Shown here in pieces: positions 8,155-15,125 of a stretch of 20,938 bases of DNA. The notes beneath the pieces are model-generated. The model had not been told where the DNA came from. It saw nothing but the letters and a program-made list of their open reading frames with translations, and made no database searches. Each line of letters starts with the position of its first letter. Within the stretch, counting starts at the first letter, position 1. A program made the translations under genes and the position numbers. The stretch lies in the NCBI GenBank assembly GCA_964459495.1, contig CAYWNK010000093.1, positions 1-20,938 on the forward strand, written 5' to 3'. This DNA is from CAYWNK01 sp964459495 (GTDB lineage: Bacteria > Planctomycetota > UBA1135 > GCA-002686595).

Positions 8155-10251
8155 ATGTGGCACAACAAGACCATCATCGTCGCCCTCGGGGCATTTCTAG
8201 GGCTCTCCGCTGTGAGCTCCACCGCAGCCCCCAAGGACGAGGGCATGTGGACTTTCGACAACCCGCCGACCAAGCAGCTGCAGGACAACTACGGCTTCGA
8301 AGCAACTCCAGAGTGGCTGGAGCACCTGCAGAAGTCCGCAGTGCGCTTCAACAACGGCGGCTCCGGCTCGGTCGTCTCGGCCGCCGGCCTGGTGATGACC
8401 AATCACCATGTCGCGCGCGACATCCTGCAGCAGCTATCCACCTCCGAAAAGGACATCCTGAAGGATGGATTCCTGGCTCGCAGCCCCGATGCCGAACTGC
8501 CGGCCCCCGAGCTCGAGGTCGATATCCTCTGGAAGATCACCGACGTCACGGATCGGGTGAACGCTGCAGCCGAAGGCAAGGAAGGCGCGGAGGCCGAACA
8601 GGCACGCCGTGCCGCGCGCACCGCGATCGAAGCTGAACTCGGCGAAGCTTCCGGCCTGGTGACCGAATCGGTGACCCTCTACCAGGGCGGGCGCTACCAC
8701 ATGTACGGCTACAAGCGCTTCACCGACGTGCGCCTCGTCATGGCGCCCGAAGCTGCGTCAGCGGCATTTGGCGGCGACGTCGACAACTTCGAGTACCCCC
8801 GCTGGTGCCTCGATATGACCTTCTTCCGGATCTACGAGGGCGGAAAGCCCCTGGTTCCCGAGCACCACCTTTCCTGGAGTGAGGCCGGCACCGCCGCCGG
8901 CGATCTGGTCTTCGTCGCCGGGCACCCCGGCCGGACTCAGCGCCTCGACACGGTCGCCGCCCTTCGCTATCAGCGCGATGTGCGGATGCCGCTCGTGCTG
9001 CGCTTCCTGTGGCGCAACGAGGTCAAGCTGCAGAACTTCTCGGAGCGCAGCGCCGAGAACAAGCGCATCGCTTCCAGCGACCTGCTCGGTGTTCAAAACA
9101 GCCGCAAGGCCTACACCGGAATGTACTCTGGCCTCCTCGACCCCCAGCTGATGGAAGCCAAGCGCAGCGCCGAAGCGCGGCTGCGTGCCGCCGTCGACGC
9201 CAACCCCGAGTGGAAAGCCCAGTGGTCCGACGCTTGGGACATGCTGGCCGCCGCCCAAGAGGTGCGCGCCGAGCTGTACCCGCGCTCGATCGGCATGGGC
9301 GCAGCCGGGCTGCAAACCAGTTCCGTGCTCTATGGGCACGCCGTCGATCTGGTGCGACTGGCGGACGAGATCCAAAAGCCCAGCGGTGAGCGCCTGCGCG
9401 AGTACCGGGACACCGCCCTGGACACCCTGCGCCTGCGCCTGAATTCGCCCGCGCCGATCTACCCCGAACTCGAGATCGAGCACCTCACCAACGGCCTCAC
9501 CTGGATGGCCGAGGTGTTCGGCGGCGACGACCCCCAACTCATCGCCGCCCTCGGCGGCATGTCCCCGGGGGCCCGGGCAAGCCAGCTGGTGCTCGGCACC
9601 GACCTGCTCGATCCCGCCGTACGACTGCGTTACCTCGATGGCGGAGCGGAGGCCATCGCCGCATCCAGCGACCCCTTGATCCTGCTTGCCAAGGCACTGG
9701 AGGGAGCTGGTCGGGACCTGCGCAAGCGCGTCGAGGATGAAGCCGCGGCGATCGAGAGCGCCGCCTACGCGAAGATCGCGGCTGCCAAGTTCGCCGTCGA
9801 AGGGGACGGCGTTTACCCCGACGCCACCTTCACCCTGCGCCTCGCCTACGGCACGGTCAAAGGCTGGACCGAGGGCGGCACAGAGATCCCCCCCTACACC
9901 ACGGTTGAGGGCAAGTTCGAGCGCCGCGAGCAGCGCGGGGCCGTGGCGCCCTTCGATCTGCCCGAGCACTGGATGGCGGCCGAAGCCTCCCTCGACGCCA
10001 GCACGCCCTACAACTTCGTCAACACCACCGACATCGTTGGCGGCAACTCCGGCAGCCCCGTAGTCAACAGCAAGGGTGAGGTCGTGGGCCTGATCTTCGA
10101 CGGCAACATCCACAGCCTGATCTACAACTTTGCCTACACCGACGACGTTGCACGCTCGGTCGCCGTCGACTCCCGCGGCATCGTCGAGACGCTGAAGAAG
10201 GTGTACGACGCCAAGGAGCTGGTGAGCGAACTCGCCGGCAATCGCCCCTAG
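8155..10251 (+). CDS. Secreted S46 family dipeptidyl-peptidase (DPP7-like)
   Basis: I take ATG 8155 (698 residues); an in-frame GTG at 8146 would add three. A signal peptide is visible (HNKTIIVALGAFLGLSAVSSTAA). The chymotrypsin-like triad of family S46 is recognisable, numbering from ATG 8155: His85 in TNHHVARD, Asp210 in GGDVDNFEYPRW and Ser632 in GGNSGSPV. Eighteen residues after the serine, in GLIFDGN, is Gly650; from family knowledge a glycine here marks DPP7-type enzymes that prefer hydrophobic P1 residues, whereas DPP11 has arginine. These enzymes release dipeptides from peptide N-termini in the periplasm. The usual DNW is DNF here, the NHHC cysteine is valine and the HTGD motif is absent, so the enzyme is divergent. 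A strong hairpin follows the stop. Confidence 0.93.
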   Translation: MWHNKTIIVALGAFLGLSAVSSTAAPKDEGMWTFDNPPTKQLQDNYGFEATPEWLEHLQKSAVRFNNGGSGSVVSAAGLVMTNHHVARDILQQLSTSEKDILKDGFLARSPDAELPAPELEVDILWKITDVTDRVNAAAEGKEGAEAEQARRAARTAIEAELGEASGLVTESVTLYQGGRYHMYGYKRFTDVRLVMAPEAASAAFGGDVDNFEYPRWCLDMTFFRIYEGGKPLVPEHHLSWSEAGTAAGDLVFVAGHPGRTQRLDTVAALRYQRDVRMPLVLRFLWRNEVKLQNFSERSAENKRIASSDLLGVQNSRKAYTGMYSGLLDPQLMEAKRSAEARLRAAVDANPEWKAQWSDAWDMLAAAQEVRAELYPRSIGMGAAGLQTSSVLYGHAVDLVRLADEIQKPSGERLREYRDTALDTLRLRLNSPAPIYPELEIEHLTNGLTWMAEVFGGDDPQLIAALGGMSPGARASQLVLGTDLLDPAVRLRYLDGGAEAIAASSDPLILLAKALEGAGRDLRKRVEDEAAAIESAAYAKIAAAKFAVEGDGVYPDATFTLRLAYGTVKGWTEGGTEIPPYTTVEGKFERREQRGAVAPFDLPEHWMAAEASLDASTPYNFVNTTDIVGGNSGSPVVNSKGEVVGLIFDGNIHSLIYNFAYTDDVARSVAVDSRGIVETLKKVYDAKELVSELAGNRP

Positions 10252-10264
10252 GCGAAGCTGCCAA

Positions 10265-10311
10265 GCAGCACGCCCCCCGGCGGTCCAGTGGACCGCCGGG
10301 GGGCGTGCTGC
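10265..10311. terminator. Perfect 22-bp hairpin, probable bidirectional terminator
   Basis: Arms 10265-10286 and 10290-10311 are exactly complementary over 22 bases around a 3-base loop (AGT). The stem contains a C6/G6 core. It begins 13 bases after the S46 peptidase stop and lies between converging genes, as expected for a bidirectional terminator. No run of thymines follows on the plus strand (GTTCTATGC), so it is not a textbook intrinsic terminator; it may instead protect mRNA 3' ends. Confidence 0.75.
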
Positions 10312-10397
10312 GTTCTATGCCGCCGAGGGGTTAGCACGGACTCCGCACCAGACTTGAGCGGGCGGAGCGCAAGTCGCTTCGCGGCGACGGGTTCGGG

Positions 10398-10853
10398 CTA
10401 GTACTTGGTCGAGCGCAGGAGCGAGTTGATGTACTCAAGGACACGGCGCGCCCCCTCGACGTTGTCGGCGGCGCCCTCCCACTTGGCGTATTTCTCGTCG
10501 AGGGGCCGGAAGGACTCGTTGGTTTCCCGTTCGACGCGCACTCGCACCTCGTACCAGCCCTCGCGGATGCTCTCAAATTCCACGTGGGCCCGGTCGCGGT
10601 AACCGCGGCCCTTGAACGGGGAAGCGGAGGTACTCCAGCCCGAGAGCACCGTCGACTTCGCGGGATTGGCCCCGCCGCCGATCGGGAAGCCCGCCTTGCC
10701 CAGGGCCAGCGCGGTGACCTCGAACATGGCTTTGGTGCTCACGCATTCGACTTCGGCCTCTTCCCACTGGGGACGGTGGGACTTGTAGAACAGCTGGCAC
10801 GACGTGCAGAGCAGCGCGGCCAGGGATACGAGCAGCAGGGGCAGGGTCTTCAT
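10398..10853 (-). CDS. Small lipoprotein of unknown function
   Basis: I choose ATG 10853 (151 residues, MKTLPLLLVSLAALLCTSC) because it begins directly with a lipoprotein-type signal; an ATG at 10901 would add 16 residues and overlap the der stop. Cys19 is the likely lipidated residue, though the -3 position is cysteine rather than leucine. The mature part (QWEEAEVECVSTKAMFEVTALALGKAG, then HVEFESIREGWYEVRVRVERETNESF) looks like a compact alpha/beta domain with a central beta sheet. I do not recognise a family. It starts 28 bases after der, so it is probably the last gene of that transcript, although a functional link to der is not implied. Confidence 0.78.
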   Translation of the reverse strand: MKTLPLLLVSLAALLCTSCQLFYKSHRPQWEEAEVECVSTKAMFEVTALALGKAGFPIGGGANPAKSTVLSGWSTSASPFKGRGYRDRAHVEFESIREGWYEVRVRVERETNESFRPLDEKYAKWEGAADNVEGARRVLEYINSLLRSTKY

Positions 10854-10881
10854 GGCGGCGGGTGCTAGGTTGATGGATCGA

Positions 10882-12258
10882 TCAGTCACTGCGGCCTTCA
10901 TCCGGGTCCTTGCCGTCGCGCAGCACGATGCGCACCGGGACCTCGGGGAAGGGCAGCTCCTGCCGGATACGGTTGGACAGGTAGCGCAGGTAGTCCTTAC
11001 CGATCAGCTTCTTGTCGTTGACGAACAAAACGAAGGTCGGTGGGTGCACTTCAGCCTGGGTCGCATACTTGAGGCGCACGCGATAGCCCTTGGAGCTGGG
11101 GCTGCGAGCTTCAAGGGCCTTCTTCAGAACCTGGTTGAGCTCTGCGGTCGGCACCCGGGTGCCCGACTGCTCGTGGATTTCCTTCGCAAGCGCCACCAGC
11201 TCGTTCACCCCCTTGTCGTTCTTGGCCGACAGGAACACGATCGGCGCCCACGCCACGCCCGGCAGCTGCTCGTCGAGGTAGGCCCGGAACTCCTCCGGCT
11301 CGAGCCCATCGACCAGGTCCCACTTATTGGCGGCCAGGATGACCGGCTTGTGGTGGTCGATCACGTAGCGCGCGAGGTTCTTCTCAATCGACGAGATGCG
11401 CTGGGTGACGTCGAACATGACCACCGCCACGTCTGCCCGGCGCACGGTCTTGCGGCTGCGCGCCTCGGAGAAGAACTCGATGGCGTCCGCGATGCTCGAG
11501 CGCTTGCGCAGGCCAGCGGTGTCGATGGCCACGAAGGTCTCGTCGCCCCGCTCGAACACTACGTCGACCGCATCCCGGGTCGTGCCGGGCACCTCGGACA
11601 CGATCATCCGCTCGGCCCGGGCCAGCTGGTTGATCAGGGTCGACTTGCCCGCGTTGCGGCGACCAACCAGCGCGATTTTGAGGGCCGTCTGACGCTCGGG
11701 GACCTCGGTGGGTGCTCCCGGCAGGTATTCCAGCATGGTCTCCTGGAGATCCGCGATGCCCTCGCCGTTCTGGGCGCTGATGGCGAAGGAGTTCTCGCCG
11801 ATGCCCAGGCGCAGAAACTCGTCCACGTCCCACTCCAGCGCGCTGCCCTCGGTCTTGTTGACCACCAACAGCACCGGCACAGAGGCGCCGCGCAGCAGCG
11901 TCGCCACCTCGCGGTCGAGGGGCGTCAGTCCATCGCGCACATCGACCAGGAACAGCACCAGGTCAGCGCCACCCAAGGCCACCTGGACCTGGGCCTCGAC
12001 GTGGGGCCCAAGGTCGTGGCGATCGACGATACCGATCCCGCCGGTGTCGATCACCTCGATCCAGCGGTGCTCCCTGCCGTCGTTCAGGCGCGCCACCACC
12101 GCCACGCGGTCGCGGGTCACGCCCGCTGTCGGCTCAACGATGGCCACACGACTGCCCACCAAACGGTTGAGCAGGGTCGATTTACCCACGTTCGGGCGGC
12201 CGACGAGGGCCACGCGCGGCAGGCGAGGAGGGGAGGAAGCGGTCATCGCAGTGGGCAT
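10882..12258 (-). CDS. der: Ribosome biogenesis GTPase Der (EngA)
   Basis: The 458-residue protein has the tandem GTPase plus KH layout unique to Der. Domain 1 has GRPNVGKS (20-27), DTGG (71-74) and NKTE (134-137). Domain 2 has GRRNAGKS (199-206), DTAG (246-249) and NKWD (311-314). The KH-like domain spans about 370-447 (GYRVRLKYATQAEVHPPTFVLFVN). Der is essential in most bacteria for maturation of the 50S ribosomal subunit and works in the cytoplasm. The GRRN form of the second P-loop is, from memory, also seen in planctomycetes. The guanine-specificity motif of domain 1 ends in Glu rather than the usual Asp. The gene starts 5 bases after queE; ATG 12246 is an alternative start. Confidence 0.97.
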   Translation of the reverse strand: MPTAMTASSPPRLPRVALVGRPNVGKSTLLNRLVGSRVAIVEPTAGVTRDRVAVVARLNDGREHRWIEVIDTGGIGIVDRHDLGPHVEAQVQVALGGADLVLFLVDVRDGLTPLDREVATLLRGASVPVLLVVNKTEGSALEWDVDEFLRLGIGENSFAISAQNGEGIADLQETMLEYLPGAPTEVPERQTALKIALVGRRNAGKSTLINQLARAERMIVSEVPGTTRDAVDVVFERGDETFVAIDTAGLRKRSSIADAIEFFSEARSRKTVRRADVAVVMFDVTQRISSIEKNLARYVIDHHKPVILAANKWDLVDGLEPEEFRAYLDEQLPGVAWAPIVFLSAKNDKGVNELVALAKEIHEQSGTRVPTAELNQVLKKALEARSPSSKGYRVRLKYATQAEVHPPTFVLFVNDKKLIGKDYLRYLSNRIRQELPFPEVPVRIVLRDGKDPDEGRSD

Positions 12259-12263
12259 GGGAA

Positions 12264-13070
12264 TCAGGGGAGCCCAAGGGCTCGGTGCACCTGGGGAACG
12301 ACGCGCACGGCCAAATCGAGGTCGCGGGCGTCCTCAACCAGTTCGGTGAGGAGCTCGTTGGAAGGGGCTTCATAGCCGCCCAGGGGCGTCACGGGCTGCA
12401 GGATGAGGGGCAGGCGCGGAGCCTGCCTTGCCACATCCTCGAACAGGGGGGCGTACTCGTGCGGACGCCGACCAGCGGTCACGACCAGCTTCGCGCAGGC
12501 GTCGCGCCCCGCCCCCAGTAGGCCCAGGCTCGCGCGGCGGGCCCGGGTCCACTCCTCGGGGCTGGAGGGTGCGGGTTCGATCCACTCCGCCGCCCCCACC
12601 TCGACCGGCTCGGCTAGCTCGTCGGGCAGCTTGAGGTCGAGGCTTACGTGGTCGCAGACGTCCAGGACGCGCTCGAGCGAGCTGGGATGCCCGCCACCGG
12701 TTTCCAAGTGCAGGCGGCGCCCCCCCATCATTGGCTTCAGGCCAAGGATGAAGTCCGGCCAAATCAGGGGCTCTCCACCGGTGATGCTGACGGTCCGCGC
12801 CTCCCTCGGCTCGACTTCACCGATCCAGCAGGCGGCCTGGAAGGCGGTAGCCCAGGCGGGCTCGTGGCGAGCGCCGCTCGGCGCGTCGATGCGCGCCTCC
12901 GCGCCGCTGCGCACCAGCCAGGAGCCCGGCGTGTCGCACCAGCCGCAGCGCAGCGGACAGCCGCGCAGCCGCAGGAAGACCTGCGGCTCCCCGATCCAGA
13001 CACCTTCCCCCTGGATCGAGGCGAAAACCTCCATCACGGGCGCGGCGACGGAAACAGGGGCGCTGGTCAT
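12264..13070 (-). CDS. queE: 7-carboxy-7-deazaguanine synthase QueE (radical SAM)
   Basis: The 268-residue protein opens with VMEVFASIQGEGVWIGEPQVF, the QueE signature, and carries the radical SAM cluster motif Cys38-x3-Cys42-x2-Cys45 (GCPLRCGWCDTP), followed by the SAM-binding ITGGEPL (Gly98-Gly-Glu100). The C-terminal QPVTP and VVPQVHRALG elements are also typical. QueE converts 6-carboxy-tetrahydropterin to 7-carboxy-7-deazaguanine, a step toward the tRNA base queuosine and other 7-deazapurines. No other queuosine gene is present in the window. It lies 5 bases upstream of der and 200 bases downstream of the small basic protein gene. No preQ1 riboswitch could be recognised in the leader. 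Confidence 0.95.
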   Translation of the reverse strand: MTSAPVSVAAPVMEVFASIQGEGVWIGEPQVFLRLRGCPLRCGWCDTPGSWLVRSGAEARIDAPSGARHEPAWATAFQAACWIGEVEPREARTVSITGGEPLIWPDFILGLKPMMGGRRLHLETGGGHPSSLERVLDVCDHVSLDLKLPDELAEPVEVGAAEWIEPAPSSPEEWTRARRASLGLLGAGRDACAKLVVTAGRRPHEYAPLFEDVARQAPRLPLILQPVTPLGGYEAPSNELLTELVEDARDLDLAVRVVPQVHRALGLP

Positions 13071-13121
13071 GGCTGCAGGTGGGGAGCACGCGGGCTAGGC
13101 GCGGCTGAGACACTCAAAACG

Positions 13122-13198
13122 GCGGGCTCGGGCACCCGGCTGGATCCGGTCGCCTTCCCGATGGAAAGCGACCGTCACGGCCGTGGGCCCGAGCCCGC
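13122..13198 (-). promoter_or_regulatory. Branched inverted-repeat element between the small basic protein gene and queE
   Basis: Two exactly complementary 12-base arms (13122-13133 and 13187-13198, core GGGCTCGGGC) enclose 53 bases. Inside them is a second stem, 13147-13153 with 13168-13174, that continues through a G-U pair into 13155-13158/13163-13166 around a 4-base loop. A palindrome CACGGCCGTG lies at 13176-13185. Read on the minus strand the closing arm is followed two bases later by TTTT. It could be a branched terminator of the upstream gene, a cis-regulatory leader of queE, or a small RNA. I could not match it to preQ1, SRP or 6S RNA. Confidence 0.45.
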
Positions 13199-13270
13199 GC
13201 GAAGAGCAGAGAGAGCGAGGGCGCGAACAGGGCTAGCCCAGGCAGAGACCCGGACGCCCGCGCGCCGGCT

Positions 13271-13477
13271 CTACTTCTCTTCTTTGTCCTTGTCCTTCTC
13301 TTTCTTCTTCTTGCCCTTGAGCTTGAACTTGGTGCGAACCTTGGGGAGGCCCGTGGGCGAGTCCTCGAGGCTCAGCTGACCTTCTTTCATGAGCTTCGTG
13401 ATGCGCTCAACGCGGGTGAAAACGCTGCGCTCACCGACAAGGGTGTTCACGCCTCGTAGGCTGGGATGGATCGACAT
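13271..13477 (-). CDS. PVC-superphylum small basic signature protein
   Basis: The 68-residue protein starts MSIHPSLRGVNTLVGERSV, continues FTRVERITKLMKEGQL and SPTGLPKVRTKFKLK, and ends in a lysine-rich tail. This matches the short basic protein conserved in Planctomycetota, Verrucomicrobiota and Chlamydiota (the 'PVC signature protein', TIGRFAMs small basic protein family). From published family knowledge it binds nucleic acids and is expressed like a ribosomal protein; its exact function is not established. The charged tail (GKKKKEKDKDKEEK) alternates lysine with acidic residues, which is more acidic than in many relatives. It lies upstream of queE and der on the same strand and downstream of a hairpin that ends the previous gene. 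No Shine-Dalgarno sequence is present. Confidence 0.88.
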   Translation of the reverse strand: MSIHPSLRGVNTLVGERSVFTRVERITKLMKEGQLSLEDSPTGLPKVRTKFKLKGKKKKEKDKDKEEK

Positions 13478-13522
13478 GGCTCAGATGGTTCGGGGGCTCG
13501 AATTCGGCGGGGAAGATAGCGC

Positions 13523-13556
13523 TTCGTCCCCCCAGCCGCCAGGCCAGGGGGACGAA
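13523..13556 (-). terminator. Hairpin after the SPOR-like membrane protein gene
   Basis: Arms 13523-13532 and 13547-13556 form a perfect 10-bp stem (TTCGTCCCCC with GGGGGACGAA). The 14-base loop can form a further short GCC/GGC stem. It lies 57 bases after the stop of the membrane protein gene on the minus strand and 46 bases before the start of the small basic protein gene. It probably ends the first transcript. No U-tract follows. Confidence 0.6.
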
Positions 13557-13612
13557 AGTGGAATCTGGGACGGGCTCGCCAGGCCAGATCAGGCCGAGCG
13601 GGCGGGCCAGGA

Positions 13613-14761
13613 TCAGAGGAAACGGGAGATATTGGCCGTGTAGGCGTCGTTGAAGGGGAACTCACGGCCCCGGCGGTCCTGAAGGCCGCGAACACCCTCG
13701 AGCAGCTCTTTCAGCCCAGACACCTCGTCCGCGGCCCCCGCAAAGAGAAAGACCGTGCCGTTGCGAGCCCTGGGGGTCACCGCCGGTAGCCCACATTCCT
13801 CCAGGTAGTAGAAGGTGTCCCAGGCACGTTCACGCCCAAAATCGGTGTCCGCGTACTGGGCAACGACGACGGTGAAGCGGTTGTCGGGATTGTCGAAGGC
13901 GAGATCCGGGTCCCGGAGGCTGTCCGCGTGTGCCTGAATCAAGTCGTCCGGGGCCCCTAGGGCGCCAGCCGGGCCGCGACCGCCCCGCAGCGGGGAGCCT
14001 GCAGCGCCCTCTGGATGAACGCCCCCGTCCGGAACGTCCAGAACCAGCCCTCCGGTGGGCAATTGGGCGGTCACTGGACCCGTAGCAGCTTCGACGGGCC
14101 GCGAAGCACGCCCACTCGCGATCCAGCCAAGGCCGAACGCGCCGCCCACCATGAGCAGCTGCATGGCCAGAAAGGGCAGCCAGCCCATCGGCAGGGTGAC
14201 GGGCTCGACGGCGTCGTCGGGGCTCGCGTAGCGAACGGCAGCGGCAGGAGCTTCGCTCGGTGCGGTCGATCGGTCCGGCTTGGCGATCTTCCCAGGCCCT
14301 TCCGCCGGAGACTCGACATCGGAATCCAGCTTGGCAACGCGTCGCCTGTCGAGCAAAGCACGCCACTTCGGCCGGGAGGCGGCGGTCTTCGGACCCGCTT
14401 TTTTCGGGGATCGGCGGGGCTTGGCTGTCTTGGCTCCGGAAGCACCGTCGGACACTTCCGCCGCGACGGGCTCAGAGGCGCCGGCTTGGGATCCCCGGTC
14501 CGCGCCCTGGGCTGTGTTGGCGGGTTGGACCGCGGGAACGGGGGGTGCAAGGTTGTCGACGGGGATCGGCTCCCCGGGCAGAACGGGCGCCCGGCCACGA
14601 TCCCGATCCGCGGAGGCGATTTCCTCGCCCAGCTCGGAGCCAGCCACCATGGCGCGGATGCGCCGGGAGGCCTCGACGGCCTCGGCTGCCCGCTGATTGC
14701 GGACGGTCTGATCGTGGGAGGCCTTGAATGCCTCCAGCATGTTCTCGCGTCGTCGACCCAT
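13613..14761 (-). CDS. Single-pass membrane protein with SPOR-like C-terminal domain
   Basis: I choose ATG 14761 (382 residues) because GGGAGG lies 8 bases upstream, the clearest Shine-Dalgarno site in the window; an ATG at 14842 would add 27 unlikely residues. The N-terminal 45 residues are charged and helical (RRRENMLEAFKASHDQTVRNQ). About 145 low-complexity residues rich in Pro, Ala, Lys and Arg follow. A transmembrane helix sits at about 192-216 (WLPFLAMQLLMVGGAFGLGW). After a Gly/Pro linker, residues about 290-375 (FTVVVAQYADTDFGRERAWDTFYYLEECGLPAV, then GTVFLFAGAADEVSGLKELLEGVRGL) resemble a SPOR-type beta-alpha-beta repeat. SPOR domains bind denuded peptidoglycan, so a cell-envelope role is possible. 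Its topology would be cytoplasmic N-terminus, external C-terminus. The SPOR call is by pattern only. Confidence 0.82.
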   Translation of the reverse strand: MGRRRENMLEAFKASHDQTVRNQRAAEAVEASRRIRAMVAGSELGEEIASADRDRGRAPVLPGEPIPVDNLAPPVPAVQPANTAQGADRGSQAGASEPVAAEVSDGASGAKTAKPRRSPKKAGPKTAASRPKWRALLDRRRVAKLDSDVESPAEGPGKIAKPDRSTAPSEAPAAAVRYASPDDAVEPVTLPMGWLPFLAMQLLMVGGAFGLGWIASGRASRPVEAATGPVTAQLPTGGLVLDVPDGGVHPEGAAGSPLRGGRGPAGALGAPDDLIQAHADSLRDPDLAFDNPDNRFTVVVAQYADTDFGRERAWDTFYYLEECGLPAVTPRARNGTVFLFAGAADEVSGLKELLEGVRGLQDRRGREFPFNDAYTANISRFL

Positions 14762-15125
14762 CTCAATCGCCTCCCGGGGGCCAGGTGTGCGGAAGCGCGC
14801 CTCGCTTCCACCGAGTAACCCTAGGGGCCTCCCGGAGGCCATTCAACGCACCGCCCCCCCAGGACCGATCGGTCTCCCATGCCTGGGCCGCTCGTACAGC
14901 CCCAGCCCCAAAAGCAAACACTTTGTAAGAATACGAGCCAGCGGAGGGACAGCGCCCACTCGGTCGTAAGACGGGAACGAACAGGAAGTTTTGGATCCGG
15001 CCGCAACCCTTTTTGCCTCGCCGACGTTTCTATAGGGGAGGGATAGTAGTGAGCGCCCTTGGGGCCCTGCTCTGAATCACGCATCACAACATCCCACCCC
15101 GCTCCAAGCCCAAAAGATCGCATCC
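14762..15125. promoter_or_regulatory. Divergent intergenic region, 364 bases
   Basis: The flanking genes are read away from each other, so promoters for both should be here. A perfect 12-bp palindrome GACCGATCGGTC lies at 14863-14874. A 7-bp inverted repeat (GCTCGTA 14890-14896, TACGAGC 14932-14938) encloses a relatively AT-rich stretch with CAAA-CAC-TTTG inside. Near 15030 the plus strand has TATAGG, a possible -10, without a good -35 box. GGGAGG near 14775 on the minus strand is the ribosome binding site of the membrane protein gene. No further gene is visible. Confidence 0.4.

Noticed and set aside
8758..10113. Long open frame of 451 codons on the minus strand, opposite the S46 peptidase
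   Set aside because: It lies fully antisense to a gene with clear family motifs, and its composition is what high-GC codon bias produces on the opposite strand.
10804..12375. Open frame of 523 codons on the plus strand over der
   Set aside because: It is antisense to der, whose GTPase motifs are unambiguous; no domain is recognisable in the plus-strand translation.
13071..13121. preQ1 riboswitch in front of queE
   Set aside because: The leader lacks the preQ1-I pattern of a small hairpin followed by an A-rich tail ending near the start codon, and no preQ1-II features were seen.
13140..13180. SRP (4.5S) RNA gene suggested by GGGAAGG near a loop
   Set aside because: The conserved SRP apical motif with its asymmetric internal loop (GGAAG and AGCAG sides) is not present.
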